A DNA stretch of 50,302 nucleotides from a virus (IMGVR_UViG_3300017598_001205:1-50302), one strand, 5' to 3'; numbered from the stretch's first letter, positions 35,106 to 42,920 are shown. Notes: generated by a model not told the origin, from the letters alone. Translations and numbers: made by a program.

Positions 35106-35255
35106 TTATCCCCTTTTTATTTCTTCACTTAATATATCTATTTTAGCTTTCAACTCGGCTACTTCTCTGGGAGTTAGTCGTTGGACAATAGCAGTATTTT
35201 CATCTATCCAAATTATTAATTCCAATGTATTATCAGTTTTATTTATATCAATCAT
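35106..35255 (-). CDS. Small hypothetical protein (49 residues)
   Basis: A short frame with ATG at 35255 after aagggggac, ending in TAA three nucleotides before the start of the 736-residue gene. The product is acidic with a helical C terminus (LTPREVAELKAKIDILSEEI). Its position between two large virion genes and its strong ribosome-binding site suggest it is real. It may be a small assembly factor. Confidence 0.65.
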   Translation of the reverse strand: MIDINKTDNTLELIIWIDENTAIVQRLTPREVAELKAKIDILSEEIKRG

Positions 35256-35265
35256 ATTGTCCCCC

Positions 35266-36969
35266 TTATGTCCAATTAGTAATTATCATATATGAAATTC
35301 CATTCGAAGCAGAATCATCATCTTTCACTCTTAACCAAAACCCATTTCCACTATTACCTGTATTAACCCCTCCAAATGTGAGTTGATATTCATCGCCGTT
35401 TTTTCCAGTTTGACAACCTTTACCATATGTATCCAATGGTCCGCCCGTATAAGCTACATTTATATCAGACCATTCAGTTTGAGTAGGTAATCGTATCATT
35501 ATTTCATACTGGGCTCCGTTAGGAATTGTAATATTGACATTGTTGTAATTACTTGAGGTTGAATAAAACCATCGGTAATAATAACAATCACCAGATGCTG
35601 AGCTATAGTCAGCTGTATTTGCAGGACTATATGTAGTTGCATTGGTTTCTGGATATCTTAAATCCCTATTAGCGGCATTAACTTCTAACCCATCATAATT
35701 AAGGCCACCATCATTTCCAGTTAACAAATTCATAGTACTGTCCCACTGACCTGTATTTACTCCAGGAGCAGCGGTTCCCGCATTACTTGGATGGCGCCAA
35801 TTTTCATCTTCAAAATATTCCACTAAATTAGTACTTCTAGTATCATACGAATATATCACGTATGTGTAGCTTGGGCTTTGAGAATTATCACTATTTCCAT
35901 AAGGATCTTCAACATTTGCAGTTATACGTGCGTTATATTCATACTGATCTATATTTATTTCAAAAGTAGCGTTTGTAATTGTACAACCATTCTCTCCAAT
36001 ATCTGGCGGACTACTGAAACCACTCATATCAGCATCATCATAATCCAAGCTGCGCATAGTAGCCGATGTCATACCAGTAAAATTTACTATCCAGGTATTT
36101 CTATAAACATTATTTGCACAATAGTCTATATTAGCAGTATCTACATCGAATGATGCATTCTGATCATAAAACTGAATACCACTAAGCCATTGCGTGCTAG
36201 CGCTATTCACCGTCATATCGCCGACTCCAACACTAGGATCTGACCCAGAATCAGTGTCTAAAAAATAACTATAAGTGGTAGTATTACCACCCACGCTGTG
36301 CTCTAATACAAGGCTTGAATAACCTTGTCTTAAGGCTCCGGTGACATTTATACGTGCTTGAAATACTTGGTAGTAAGTGGCTTGGGGATTATACGGCTGG
36401 ACAGATAATAATTGTAAATTACCCAGACCGGTATATGTACCAGTAGGTAGGAAATTACAGATACCGTTAGTTAAAACATGAGCACCATAATTAGTGTCGT
36501 AATCACTCATATTTTGGCCGGTATCTCTGTTACCTTCTACAAAATTACTGGATAAGTCTATTTGAGACACCGTTTCGCCATTTATTTTGGCTGTTAAAAT
36601 TCCCGCGTCAGCTTGGCCAGCGCTTATGGAAGTTAAAGTAAATGTTGGATCATTAGATATATAACTTACACTGTCCCCAGCCGGATCTCCAGCTCTATAA
36701 TTTATATTGGATTGGGATAAACGCCCAGAATATAAAGTAATATTATCTGTTAGACCTGATCCACCCAGATTAGGTGGTGGTGCTACGCCATTTATATAAG
36801 CAATGTCTCCGTCTATAAAAACAGTTTCATCAGATCCATTAAAAACTATGGTAGCCACTTTACCTGAAGGACTACCGTCACTTTCTTCAACAGTTATTTC
36901 ACCATCACCGCCGCCACCTCCGGTTACATTCCCAATTACTTGATACCCGTATACATAGTTATAAGGCAA
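35266..36969 (-). CDS. Large appendage protein, paralogue of the 26497 gene
   Basis: The 567-residue beta-rich protein starts at TTG 36969 seven nt after aggaggg. The N terminus is Gly-rich (VIGNVTGGGGGDGEITVEES). The C-terminal part shares the IRLPTQTEW, GKGCQTGKNGDEY and LTFGGVNTGNSGN segments with the protein at 26497; internal blocks (YFEDENWR against YFRDENYR) also match. The divergence suggests two distinct receptor specificities, both probably displayed on the virion. Confidence 0.72.
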   Translation of the reverse strand: MPYNYVYGYQVIGNVTGGGGGDGEITVEESDGSPSGKVATIVFNGSDETVFIDGDIAYINGVAPPPNLGGSGLTDNITLYSGRLSQSNINYRAGDPAGDSVSYISNDPTFTLTSISAGQADAGILTAKINGETVSQIDLSSNFVEGNRDTGQNMSDYDTNYGAHVLTNGICNFLPTGTYTGLGNLQLLSVQPYNPQATYYQVFQARINVTGALRQGYSSLVLEHSVGGNTTTYSYFLDTDSGSDPSVGVGDMTVNSASTQWLSGIQFYDQNASFDVDTANIDYCANNVYRNTWIVNFTGMTSATMRSLDYDDADMSGFSSPPDIGENGCTITNATFEINIDQYEYNARITANVEDPYGNSDNSQSPSYTYVIYSYDTRSTNLVEYFEDENWRHPSNAGTAAPGVNTGQWDSTMNLLTGNDGGLNYDGLEVNAANRDLRYPETNATTYSPANTADYSSASGDCYYYRWFYSTSSNYNNVNITIPNGAQYEIMIRLPTQTEWSDINVAYTGGPLDTYGKGCQTGKNGDEYQLTFGGVNTGNSGNGFWLRVKDDDSASNGISYMIITNWT

Positions 36970-36992
36970 AGTTAGTCCCTCCTATACAAAAT

Positions 36993-37067
36993 TGGAGCGG
37001 ACACGGGGAATCGAACCCCGGTCAATGGCTTGGAAGGCCACCGCTCTACCAATTGAGCTATGCCCGC
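36993..37067 (-). tRNA. tRNA-Gly (anticodon TCC)
   Basis: Minus-strand cloverleaf. Acceptor GCGGGCA/TGTCCGC, anticodon stem GTGGC/GCCAT with loop CTTCCAA, T arm CGGGG-TTCGATT-CCCCG, and encoded TCCA. The 5' end immediately follows the TAA of the gene at 37068. It reads GGA/GGG. Confidence 0.95.
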
Positions 37068-37346
37068 TTACATTGGTTGGTTCTGAGGACTTCTTTGGGC
37101 TTGCAAAACTTCTACAGGAACAATTGATACTCTAGGTATAACTTGCCCGGCTCTCAAAATTACCGTAATATCTAAATCACAGTTACTTTCTTTCAATGCC
37201 TGTTGTACGGCTACTGTACAGTCAGCAACACGTTTTTGTCTTTGCTGCTCATCCATAATTTGTTGTTCTTCTGGTGTAGATTCTCTACGAATAGCACTTT
37301 CCATTGATTCTTCTACCTTTTCCACTTTTTTCTTTCCTCTTGGCAT
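37068..37346 (-). CDS. Hypothetical protein
   Basis: The 92-residue protein is basic at the N terminus (MPRGKKKVEKVEESMESAI) and Gln-rich at the C terminus, with a beta segment DLDITVILRAGQVIPRVSIV. No family is recognised. It is flanked on both sides by tRNA genes (Thr upstream, Gly downstream), with its stop joined to tRNA-Gly. Confidence 0.6.
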   Translation of the reverse strand: MPRGKKKVEKVEESMESAIRRESTPEEQQIMDEQQRQKRVADCTVAVQQALKESNCDLDITVILRAGQVIPRVSIVPVEVLQAQRSPQNQPM

Positions 37347-37376
37347 AATTAAATCTCCTTTAATTAATTTATTTTA

Positions 37377-37453
37377 TGGAGCCACTAACCAGAATCGAAC
37401 TGGTGACCTCATCCTTACCAAGGATGCGCTCTGACCTACTGAGCTATAGTGGC
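37377..37453 (-). tRNA. tRNA-Thr (anticodon GGT)
   Basis: Minus-strand cloverleaf. Acceptor GCCACTA/TAGTGGC, anticodon stem CATCC/GGATG with loop TTGGTAA, T arm ACCAG-TTCGATT-CTGGT, and encoded TCCA. It lies 6 nt after the CTA-anticodon tRNA. It reads ACC/ACU. Confidence 0.95.
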
Positions 37454-37459
37454 TCTATG

Positions 37460-37533
37460 AGCGCATGGGGGGAGTCGAACCCCCATATAGCGGGGTTAGA
37501 ATCCGCTGCCTTCAGCCGTTTGGCGACATGCGC
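37460..37533 (-). tRNA. Amber-suppressor-type tRNA (anticodon CTA)
   Basis: Minus-strand cloverleaf of canonical length. Acceptor GCGCATG/CATGCGC (7 bp), D stem GCC/GGC, anticodon arm GCGGA-TTCTAAC-CCCGC, T arm GGGGG-TTCGACT-CCCCC. Position 33 is T and positions 34-36 (37499-37497) are CTA, cognate to UAG. One A-C mismatch (31-39) closes the loop. D and anticodon arms resemble tRNA-Gln. CCA is not encoded (TCAT follows). A shifted reading as TCT (Arg) would break two stem pairs. The 5' half overlaps the end of the gene at 37496, whose TAA lies within the anticodon loop. Confidence 0.82.
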
Positions 37534-37858
37534 TTTTGTATTCATTTTTGATTCTTTCAATCCATTTCTCGTCAGGTTTTTTATGCCATCCATTCCGACC
37601 TTCATATGGATAAGAAGCTTCGATTTGGGATCTAGTTCTACCTCGAAGTTCAGAATAAGCTATATGCTTATGCCTGTACTCCCATCTGAGTTTCCAAAGA
37701 ACACCCAGATTATCTGAGTATACCTGACTACTTTCTGAATTCCAGGCGGACGTTTCATATCCTGCTTGTTGATATTTCTTATGTAATGCTTTTAATATTC
37801 TAATTTTCTTTCCTGAATCTTTTAACCAATTTTTAAGTTCTAACATTTTACCTTCCAT
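37496..37858 (-). CDS. Basic hypothetical protein overlapping a tRNA
   Basis: The 120-residue protein is rich in Lys, Arg, Trp and Tyr (WKLRWEYRHKHIAYSELRGR) and begins after aaaggag. Its last 12 codons and stop are formed by the 5' half of the CTA tRNA. The body looks genuine. It may be a DNA- or RNA-binding protein; the pattern of spaced YSELRGRTRSQIEASYP resembles small phage proteins of unknown role. Expression and tRNA maturation would compete for the same transcript. Confidence 0.6.
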   Translation of the reverse strand: MEGKMLELKNWLKDSGKKIRILKALHKKYQQAGYETSAWNSESSQVYSDNLGVLWKLRWEYRHKHIAYSELRGRTRSQIEASYPYEGRNGWHKKPDEKWIERIKNEYKSACRQTAEGSGF

Positions 37859-37951
37859 AACTTATCTCCTTTAGTTTATTTAACATTTTTAAAGAAAATA
37901 AATTATGGTGGACTTCTACTTATTTCCTACAACATTGTTTTCTCCTTAGTG

Positions 37952-38023
37952 AGCGGGGAACGGGAATCGGACCCGCGCCATCAGCATGGCAAGCTGACAT
38001 TCTACCTATTAAACTACCCCCGC
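37952..38023 (-). tRNA. tRNA-Gly (anticodon GCC)
   Basis: Minus-strand cloverleaf. Acceptor GCGGGGG/TCCCCGC, anticodon stem TCAGC/GCTGA with loop TTGCCAT, T arm CGGG-TCCGATT-CCCG. CCA is not encoded. Its 5' end immediately follows the TAA of the gene at 38024. It reads GGC/GGU. Confidence 0.92.
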
Positions 38024-38569
38024 TTATTTCCATTGTGTTTTTCTGCGGCTCTTCCAATTTTTTCTATTATGGATATCACCTCTTTGATGATCGTCCCACG
38101 GGTCTGGAAGATATTTCGGATGCCGTTTTCCTCTAACATATTCTTTATGAGCGATATTCCATTTCTTTTCTTGTGTAACTCTTGGAACTTTATAGTAGTT
38201 ATGAAAGCTCCTGTCTCTTTTTCCAGTAAAAGGTACTGGAGTTCTTCTATATGTAAAATCTAATCTTCTCAGAAACCACAGATGCAAATCATAACTGTGG
38301 TAAGTGTTTGATCTGATATCTTGAAGAATTTCTGTGGGAGTAAAAACGCTCCCAAATTTGTCTCTTACAATATATTTTGTGTAATGTTCCCCAAATTTCC
38401 AAAAATCAAACCAACGCTCTGGCCAATCTTTGAATGTAGTCACTACATGTTGTTCTACAAAATAATATTTAATACTAGATATAAAAGTATCGTAATCAGG
38501 ATAGACCTTTACCACTCGATTTTGGTCTATTAACCTGATTTCGATTTTATACTGTGGTACAGTATACAT
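38024..38569 (-). CDS. Basic aromatic-rich hypothetical protein
   Basis: The 181-residue protein is rich in Tyr, Trp, Lys and Arg, with a strongly basic C-terminal third (RGKRHPKYLPDPWDDHQRGD). No catalytic motif is seen. Composition like that of the product at 37496 (both tRNA-linked and basic) suggests nucleic-acid binding. The start follows taggaggta. About 79 nt without a gene separate it from the exported protein gene upstream. Confidence 0.6.
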   Translation of the reverse strand: MYTVPQYKIEIRLIDQNRVVKVYPDYDTFISSIKYYFVEQHVVTTFKDWPERWFDFWKFGEHYTKYIVRDKFGSVFTPTEILQDIRSNTYHSYDLHLWFLRRLDFTYRRTPVPFTGKRDRSFHNYYKVPRVTQEKKWNIAHKEYVRGKRHPKYLPDPWDDHQRGDIHNRKNWKSRRKTQWK

Positions 38570-38648
38570 ATGATACCTCCTAAGTTAAATTCACTTAAAA
38601 GGCATCGTATATTCCTCCGTAATTGTAAAGTATAATAATCATATTAAT

Positions 38649-39038
38649 TTAGTGTGGTAATTTACTTACATACCTTTCTTCAAAAGTACCATTATCGAAA
38701 CCGTCTACTTCTTCATAATGGCCTGTTGCAGGATTTAATTCGAAATATCTTGTGGCGCCTGTAACTTTATTATGATGCTCATAAGCTAATATTGTAGTAC
38801 CATGAGACATCTGCACAAGATATACTTTTCCTACATCTAGCTCGGGGTGATTGCCTGTTTCATTTACCAACTCTACCACCCCAACACCAGGCTCATACAT
38901 TACTGGTTCGCTGGTTGGTGTCCAGGAAGAAAGTTCGCCAGGATCTACATCACCATCATAGGTGTAGGCAAAAGAGGCCCCTACCAACATGAGGATAGTT
39001 AATATCACAACGCCAAAACTCATAAATAATTTTTTCAT
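38649..39038 (-). CDS. Exported protein of unknown function
   Basis: The 129-residue protein has a cleavable signal peptide (MKKLFMSFGVVILTILMLVG, then ASFA-Y). The mature 105 residues are acidic with Tyr and Gly, possibly a small beta domain (VYLVQMSHGTTILAYEHHNK). It is encoded directly after the amidase in transcription order, so an envelope-targeted role in lysis or superinfection control is plausible. Confidence 0.7.
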   Translation of the reverse strand: MKKLFMSFGVVILTILMLVGASFAYTYDGDVDPGELSSWTPTSEPVMYEPGVGVVELVNETGNHPELDVGKVYLVQMSHGTTILAYEHHNKVTGATRYFELNPATGHYEEVDGFDNGTFEERYVSKLPH

Positions 39039-39072
39039 ACTCCTTCTCCTTAATTTTAGTGATACTCACACC

Positions 39073-39609
39073 TTATATCTTTTTGGATATTTCTTCTATA
39101 GCTACGGTGTAAGCTCCAGTTAAATAAACTATATTCGCTTTAGCTATAGATAAATCCGAATCATTATCAATAAAAAACGGCTCCGAAATCACACATGGGG
39201 CTTGCGTATATCTAAGTAAATATCCCCCACGATCTTCCGCAGTTCGAGGTTTTGTACCTCTGTTGTTCGAACCCAAACAACTTAATAAATGTTTTTGTAA
39301 AACATCTGCCATTAGTTTACCACTTTTAGACTTATGATAATAAAGAACCTCTGTTCCAGAGGCTGATCTGTTAAAAGCATTACAATGTAAACTAATAATG
39401 AAATTTGGGTATAATGCATTAATTTCATTGGGAAGATTTTTATATGAAGTTCTATACACTCTAGTTATATCCACATCTTTAACTTCATTTTCAATGCGGA
39501 TAGATAAATCTTCATTAAAATCAAACTCTGTCAAATTAGAATTTTTGTTTGATGCTCCTGGGGAACTCTTTTTGTGACCTATCACCAGAGCACATAATTT
39601 TTTTGACAT
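39073..39609 (-). CDS. N-acetylmuramoyl-L-alanine amidase (endolysin)
   Basis: The 178-residue protein is a single Amidase_3 domain. Zinc ligands H12 (VIGHKKSSPG), E28 (LTEFDFN) and H75 (ISLHCNAFN) and catalytic E143 (VISEPFFIDN) are all present. It cleaves the amide between MurNAc and L-Ala in peptidoglycan. It has no signal peptide or wall-binding domain, so it needs a holin or other release route. It overlaps the upstream hydrolase gene at the start codon. Confidence 0.88.
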   Translation of the reverse strand: MSKKLCALVIGHKKSSPGASNKNSNLTEFDFNEDLSIRIENEVKDVDITRVYRTSYKNLPNEINALYPNFIISLHCNAFNRSASGTEVLYYHKSKSGKLMADVLQKHLLSCLGSNNRGTKPRTAEDRGGYLLRYTQAPCVISEPFFIDNDSDLSIAKANIVYLTGAYTVAIEEISKKI

Positions 39610-40136
39610 TATTTCCTCCTAATACTTCTATCTACTAAAACTTCCCATATTTCCGGATGAGCCAGTTGGTCATCCTCTATATCGTCGGGGTCACATGATT
39701 GCCATGGTACTCCGTTAAACTCATATCCACAGGACATCTTGTAAATCCAACCACCAAAACTTGAACATACTTGGTTATATTGATTGTTGTCAAAGCCAGA
39801 AAACTTATCAGTATGAAAAATGTGATCTAACATTTGTAAAATAATACGACCTATGCTATAAAATCTACCTAATAACTGAGGGGCTACTTTACGCATAGTT
39901 TCTTTTTGTTCTTCAGTTAAATCTCTTTTTCTTATAATTTTCCAATGTTTATATTTTTTGAATATTTTAGACAGCTCTACTTCTCGCATAGTCCAATGGG
40001 ATTCCCAAGCGATATAGTTGTCCTTGACTACTAAAACATGCCCCCAAAAACAAGGGTCTTTTTGAAACAAATTCATGAAATGCACAATTATGGACTTCCT
40101 AGATGTGAGAATTATATCTCCAGTTTGAAGGTCCAT
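39609..40136 (-). CDS. Permuted papain-like (YiiX/NlpC-P60-type) hydrolase
   Basis: The product has 175 residues from the ATG at 40136 (after aggggg). The layout fits circularly permuted papain-fold enzymes: DLQTGDIILTSRKSIIVHF, then His33 in FWGHVLVVKD and Cys124 in NQVCSSFGGWIY. Such enzymes cut peptide or amide bonds in cell wall or lipoproteins. Followed by the amidase, it forms a two-enzyme lysis cassette. Promoter copy C lies upstream. Confidence 0.78.
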   Translation of the reverse strand: MDLQTGDIILTSRKSIIVHFMNLFQKDPCFWGHVLVVKDNYIAWESHWTMREVELSKIFKKYKHWKIIRKRDLTEEQKETMRKVAPQLLGRFYSIGRIILQMLDHIFHTDKFSGFDNNQYNQVCSSFGGWIYKMSCGYEFNGVPWQSCDPDDIEDDQLAHPEIWEVLVDRSIRRK

Positions 40137-40242
40137 TAGCACCCCCTGATTTGTATTGTGCCCTTAATTGTACCTCTCCCTTATTATATACCTACACGGC
40201 GTCAGTGTGGAGCTTGACAATTATGGGCGTTTGCATTCATAG

Positions 40243-40274
40243 ATATTATAGAATACTTTTTTGAATTTGCTAGA
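40243..40274 (-). promoter_or_regulatory. Phage promoter copy C
   Basis: Minus-strand tctagcaaa-N10-tattctataatat. The -10 TATAAT is at 40250-40245 and CTAGCA at 40273-40268. The TAG stop of the membrane gene at 40270 lies inside the CTAGCA element. It drives the hydrolase-amidase cassette. The 127-nt gap below it also contains a GC-rich leader. Confidence 0.8.
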
Positions 40275-40482
40275 CATCTTTTTTATCCTTAGTTCTAATA
40301 GGACAATCTTCTTGATTTTTCTTGATTTCTTCTACGTCAGCGTGAATGTGGTCTAGTAATTTTTTCTTTCGTCGCTGGCTAATAAATTCATGAACATAAT
40401 GAAAATATTCAGTAACTAAATGTAACGTAACTAAACAACATAGAATAAAATTCCAAATTACTGACCATTCGAATCCAAACAT
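40270..40482 (-). CDS. Small membrane protein, holin candidate
   Basis: The 70-residue protein has one hydrophobic segment (VIWNFILCCLVTLHLVTEYF, about 8-27) followed by a charged cytoplasmic tail (ISQRRKKKLLDHIHADVEEI). It is encoded directly upstream of the hydrolase-amidase pair, so a holin or anchor role is possible, but promoter C separates the units. The stop is TAG; readthrough would add eight residues before TAA. Confidence 0.65.
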   Translation of the reverse strand: MFGFEWSVIWNFILCCLVTLHLVTEYFHYVHEFISQRRKKKLLDHIHADVEEIKKNQEDCPIRTKDKKDV

Positions 40483-41195
40483 TTTCTTGCCTCGTTTTCT
40501 CTGCGTATTTTATCCCAACGTGCTTTAAGTTTATTGTGACCATCTATTGTACCAATATGATAGGATCTAAACCTAGTTAGAGCAGCCATGTGTTCCGCTT
40601 CCCAATATCCTATACCATAATCAGCTTTTCTTAATCTATCTAAACTTCCATTTATTTCAGCTAGGTAAATAGATTGTAATAAAAACACATGTACCATTCT
40701 ATCAGCTGACTGGGAAATATAGAAATCATCTTCTTCATTTTCAGCCATTTTCATCGCTAATACAGAAGACCAATGAAATATCTCCCTGAACTCGTCTTTG
40801 TACGATGTAGTTACATAGGTACCTTCTTTCCACCAATCCATAGATGATCGTTCTATGTAGTTATCTTTTAGATATTTTTCTACATTTTTAGCGTATTTAT
40901 AAGAGCACCTAAGCACTGTAGATTCTCCTTCATAGATAAAATGCCAGTTGGAGTCCTCTTTAAGGTACCTATTATAAATATTTACTATATGCTTAAATGG
41001 TTTTATAAGACCGCCAGATCTACTAATAGCATTAAAATTCTTTAACCAAAACTCTACCACTTCACTATCTTTATATACTAATGCTCTGGCGTCATCTGGA
41101 CCTTTGACTATACCGTGTTCAACTAATAATTTCTTAGCCTTAAAAGGTAATAATTTGTTTCCTAATCTAAGCAGCCTATCTTTTTTAATTCCCAT
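40458..41195 (-). CDS. Hypothetical protein
   Basis: The 245-residue protein is mostly helical. The middle stretch TYVTTSYKDEFREIFHWSSV resembles NYVIGGNYKDEFRESAEWIR in the protein at 44132, so the two share a segment. Its C terminus overlaps the membrane protein gene by 25 nt. No enzyme motif is recognised. Confidence 0.62.
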   Translation of the reverse strand: MGIKKDRLLRLGNKLLPFKAKKLLVEHGIVKGPDDARALVYKDSEVVEFWLKNFNAISRSGGLIKPFKHIVNIYNRYLKEDSNWHFIYEGESTVLRCSYKYAKNVEKYLKDNYIERSSMDWWKEGTYVTTSYKDEFREIFHWSSVLAMKMAENEEDDFYISQSADRMVHVFLLQSIYLAEINGSLDRLRKADYGIGYWEAEHMAALTRFRSYHIGTIDGHNKLKARWDKIRRENEARKCLDSNGQ

Positions 41196-41212
41196 GGTAA
41201 TTCTCCTATCTT

Positions 41213-41401
41213 TTAGTAACCTTCAAATTCAGGTAATGTATTATAATCTTCTTCACTCATTTCAGTAATAATAACCTCAATTACATCTCCAGTTTCACCT
41301 TGTTCAAGATGAGATCTTATCTCCTCTAAAGCGTCTTCAGCATCTTGCCATAAGCACAGACCACTTTGTAATGTTTTATATTTTACTCCATAAATTCTCA
41401 T
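41213..41401 (-). CDS. Small hypothetical protein
   Basis: The 62-residue acidic protein (MRIYGVKYKTLQSGLCLWQD, then a Glu-rich helix and VIEVIITEMSEEDY) has alternating beta and helix. It begins after ggagaaat and is packed 1 nt from its upstream neighbour. No function is recognised. Confidence 0.55.
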   Translation of the reverse strand: MRIYGVKYKTLQSGLCLWQDAEDALEEIRSHLEQGETGDVIEVIITEMSEEDYNTLPEFEGY

Positions 41402-41402
41402 A

Positions 41403-41687
41403 TCATTTCTCCATAGGCAAAACAGTTTTAATACACTTATTAGCTTTACTCCACACCACTCTTATAACCTTTGTAGGACAGATCATAGATTTGATAGACA
41501 TATCATATATTTGCTGGACATCTTTTTTCTGTTTCTCTTCTGAAATGAATTTAACATCTTTCTTTTTATCCACACGCTCACACATTTCAGCATAGTCCTT
41601 AACATCTATGAGGATATTATATCTGGACTGCATGCGTTCTCGTGTATGATTGAAGCTATATAATATATCTTTTTTAGTTTTCATCAT
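41403..41687 (-). CDS. Hypothetical protein
   Basis: The 94-residue Lys-rich protein (MMKTKKDILYSFNHTRERMQ) has two Cys and VIRVVWSKANKCIKTVLP near the end. The sequence FNHTRERMQSRYNI resembles the start of small RelE/HigB-like or phage DUF4258-type proteins, but this is weak. Its ATG directly follows, in frame, the TAG stop of the gene at 41688. The stop is TGA. Confidence 0.6.
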   Translation of the reverse strand: MMKTKKDILYSFNHTRERMQSRYNILIDVKDYAEMCERVDKKKDVKFISEEKQKKDVQQIYDMSIKSMICPTKVIRVVWSKANKCIKTVLPMEK

Positions 41688-41900
41688 CTAATCCTTTGAA
41701 ACTCTTGTTTTTTGCCGCCACTCATCAAACAATTGTTTAGCCAAGATTCGTTGCCTAAAATTCATATTTTTATATAGAATTGTTTCTTGACTACCACATT
41801 TAGGGCAGGAATCTATACCCCAACTATTACCGCCAGACCAAAACGTATCGTGTAATAGGCATTTTATACAAAACATTTCATTATCATTAAATTCTTTCAT
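41688..41900 (-). CDS. Small zinc-finger-type protein
   Basis: The 70-residue protein has CIKCLLHDTFW and SCPKCGSQETI, two Cys-x2-Cys knuckles forming a probable zinc ribbon, then a basic helix (RQRILAKQLFDEWRQKTRVS). The stop TAG is followed at once by ATG ATG of the next gene in the same frame, so readthrough would make one 165-residue protein. Confidence 0.62.
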   Translation of the reverse strand: MKEFNDNEMFCIKCLLHDTFWSGGNSWGIDSCPKCGSQETILYKNMNFRQRILAKQLFDEWRQKTRVSKD

Positions 41901-42137
41901 TTATTTCTCCACAACTTTCATAGGAAGTTCTTTATCAAGAACTCTACAGAACGGTATGTTATAAGCTTCCCATATCTCATCTTCACTTTTGGGCCAATCT
42001 CTAAGTCTCTTAGGGAAATGGCGATAGCGCCGGTCTTCTTTATTTTCCCATACACAATGGGCTATTAATTGGTATGAAGTGCAATCTTCCCTTAAACAAG
42101 GCTCACCCCAAAACGGGCATTTTCCAATCATTTTCAT
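41901..42137 (-). CDS. Small Cys-rich protein
   Basis: The 78-residue protein opens with CPFWGEPCLREDCTSYQLIA and has two later Cys (AHCVWENK, PFCRVLD). The arrangement CPFWxxxCxxxxC suggests metal or iron-sulphur binding. It lies between the NDT-like and zinc-finger genes. No function is recognised. Confidence 0.6.
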   Translation of the reverse strand: MKMIGKCPFWGEPCLREDCTSYQLIAHCVWENKEDRRYRHFPKRLRDWPKSEDEIWEAYNIPFCRVLDKELPMKVVEK

Positions 42138-42138
42138 T

Positions 42139-42705
42139 TTAATACTCCAAGAAAAAAGTTTTAATCATTTCAGCAGCTTCTTCCGCTGTATCTACCTTGG
42201 CACTACAACATTCATCTATCCAAGGATGGTGTGTATAAATATTATCTACTCCACCCGTAATAGCAACTACTGGTAGATAAAAAACATCTCTGGCCCAGCA
42301 CAGTTCTTGAACTGTTCCTATTAGCGGTTTTAACTCACTAACCAATTCCAAATTAACAACAATAACGCTACACATCTTAACCAATTGGTAATCTTTGGCC
42401 CGCAGAATTTTCTGGGATCTTTTCTTCGCTTCTTTTGTAAAAGCAAGGCCGTCCTCAGAAGCATTCTTCATAGCCTGATTGAACTTGTTAGCACACGGAT
42501 TTACAATAACTACGTTATCTACATCACTCATAAGTTCTGTAAAATCTTCACGCCATTCATAAGTCCGATTGTCCTCGCTGATATTACCAGCTAAATAAAT
42601 GTAATGTCTTTTCTTTGGGTTAGCATCCTTTCTACCTAATAACATTTCCTCAGCTTCGTGAGGAGATAATTCGACCAACATATCTGAACGTTTAATATTA
42701 TCCAT
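42139..42705 (-). CDS. Nucleoside 2-deoxyribosyltransferase-like protein
   Basis: The product has 188 residues from the ATG at 42705 (after aaggagaagg, 8 nt overlap with the previous gene). The Rossmann-like pattern fits this fold: HYIYLAGNISEDNRTYEWRE, VVIVNPCANKF, KDYQLVKMCSVIVVNLE, GTVQELCWARDVFYLPVVAI. The enzymes transfer deoxyribose between bases or hydrolyse nucleosides. It may recycle host nucleotides, or modify NAD or nucleotides in a defence-related way. Confidence 0.72.
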   Translation of the reverse strand: MDNIKRSDMLVELSPHEAEEMLLGRKDANPKKRHYIYLAGNISEDNRTYEWREDFTELMSDVDNVVIVNPCANKFNQAMKNASEDGLAFTKEAKKRSQKILRAKDYQLVKMCSVIVVNLELVSELKPLIGTVQELCWARDVFYLPVVAITGGVDNIYTHHPWIDECCSAKVDTAEEAAEMIKTFFLEY

Positions 42706-42919
42706 TTTCCTTCTCCTTTTTATCTTCTTTTTTTCCTGTATAACACTCTTTACAAAGTAATCTCCATTTAACGTAATGTTCGGATGATGTATCATCTCCA
42801 AGACTATAAGCTACTAGACCCTTGTACACTCCCTTTTTTACAGGTTTTGTAAGGCCACAACCTGCACACTGAAAATGGGAAGCATTCGAATCCAAACTAA
42901 TCTTTCCAGGTTTTGGCAT
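42698..42919 (-). CDS. Small zinc-binding protein
   Basis: The 73-residue protein has CAGCGLTKPVKKG and LCKECYTGKK, a clear zinc-ribbon pair, with a Lys-rich tail (KKEDKKEKENG). Such proteins often bind nucleic acids in phages. The ORF overlaps the start of the NDT-like gene by 8 nt. Confidence 0.65.
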   Translation of the reverse strand: MPKPGKISLDSNASHFQCAGCGLTKPVKKGVYKGLVAYSLGDDTSSEHYVKWRLLCKECYTGKKEDKKEKENG

Positions 42920-42920
42920 A

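Noticed and set aside
16242-36969. Diversity-generating retroelement acting on the fibre genes
   Set aside because: No reverse transcriptase and no template/variable repeat pair was seen; repeats here are protein modules and blade repeats.
38595-38615. Mini-frame coding MPFK after a ggaggaat site upstream of the 38024 gene
   Set aside because: Only four codons; could be a leader peptide but nothing else supports it.
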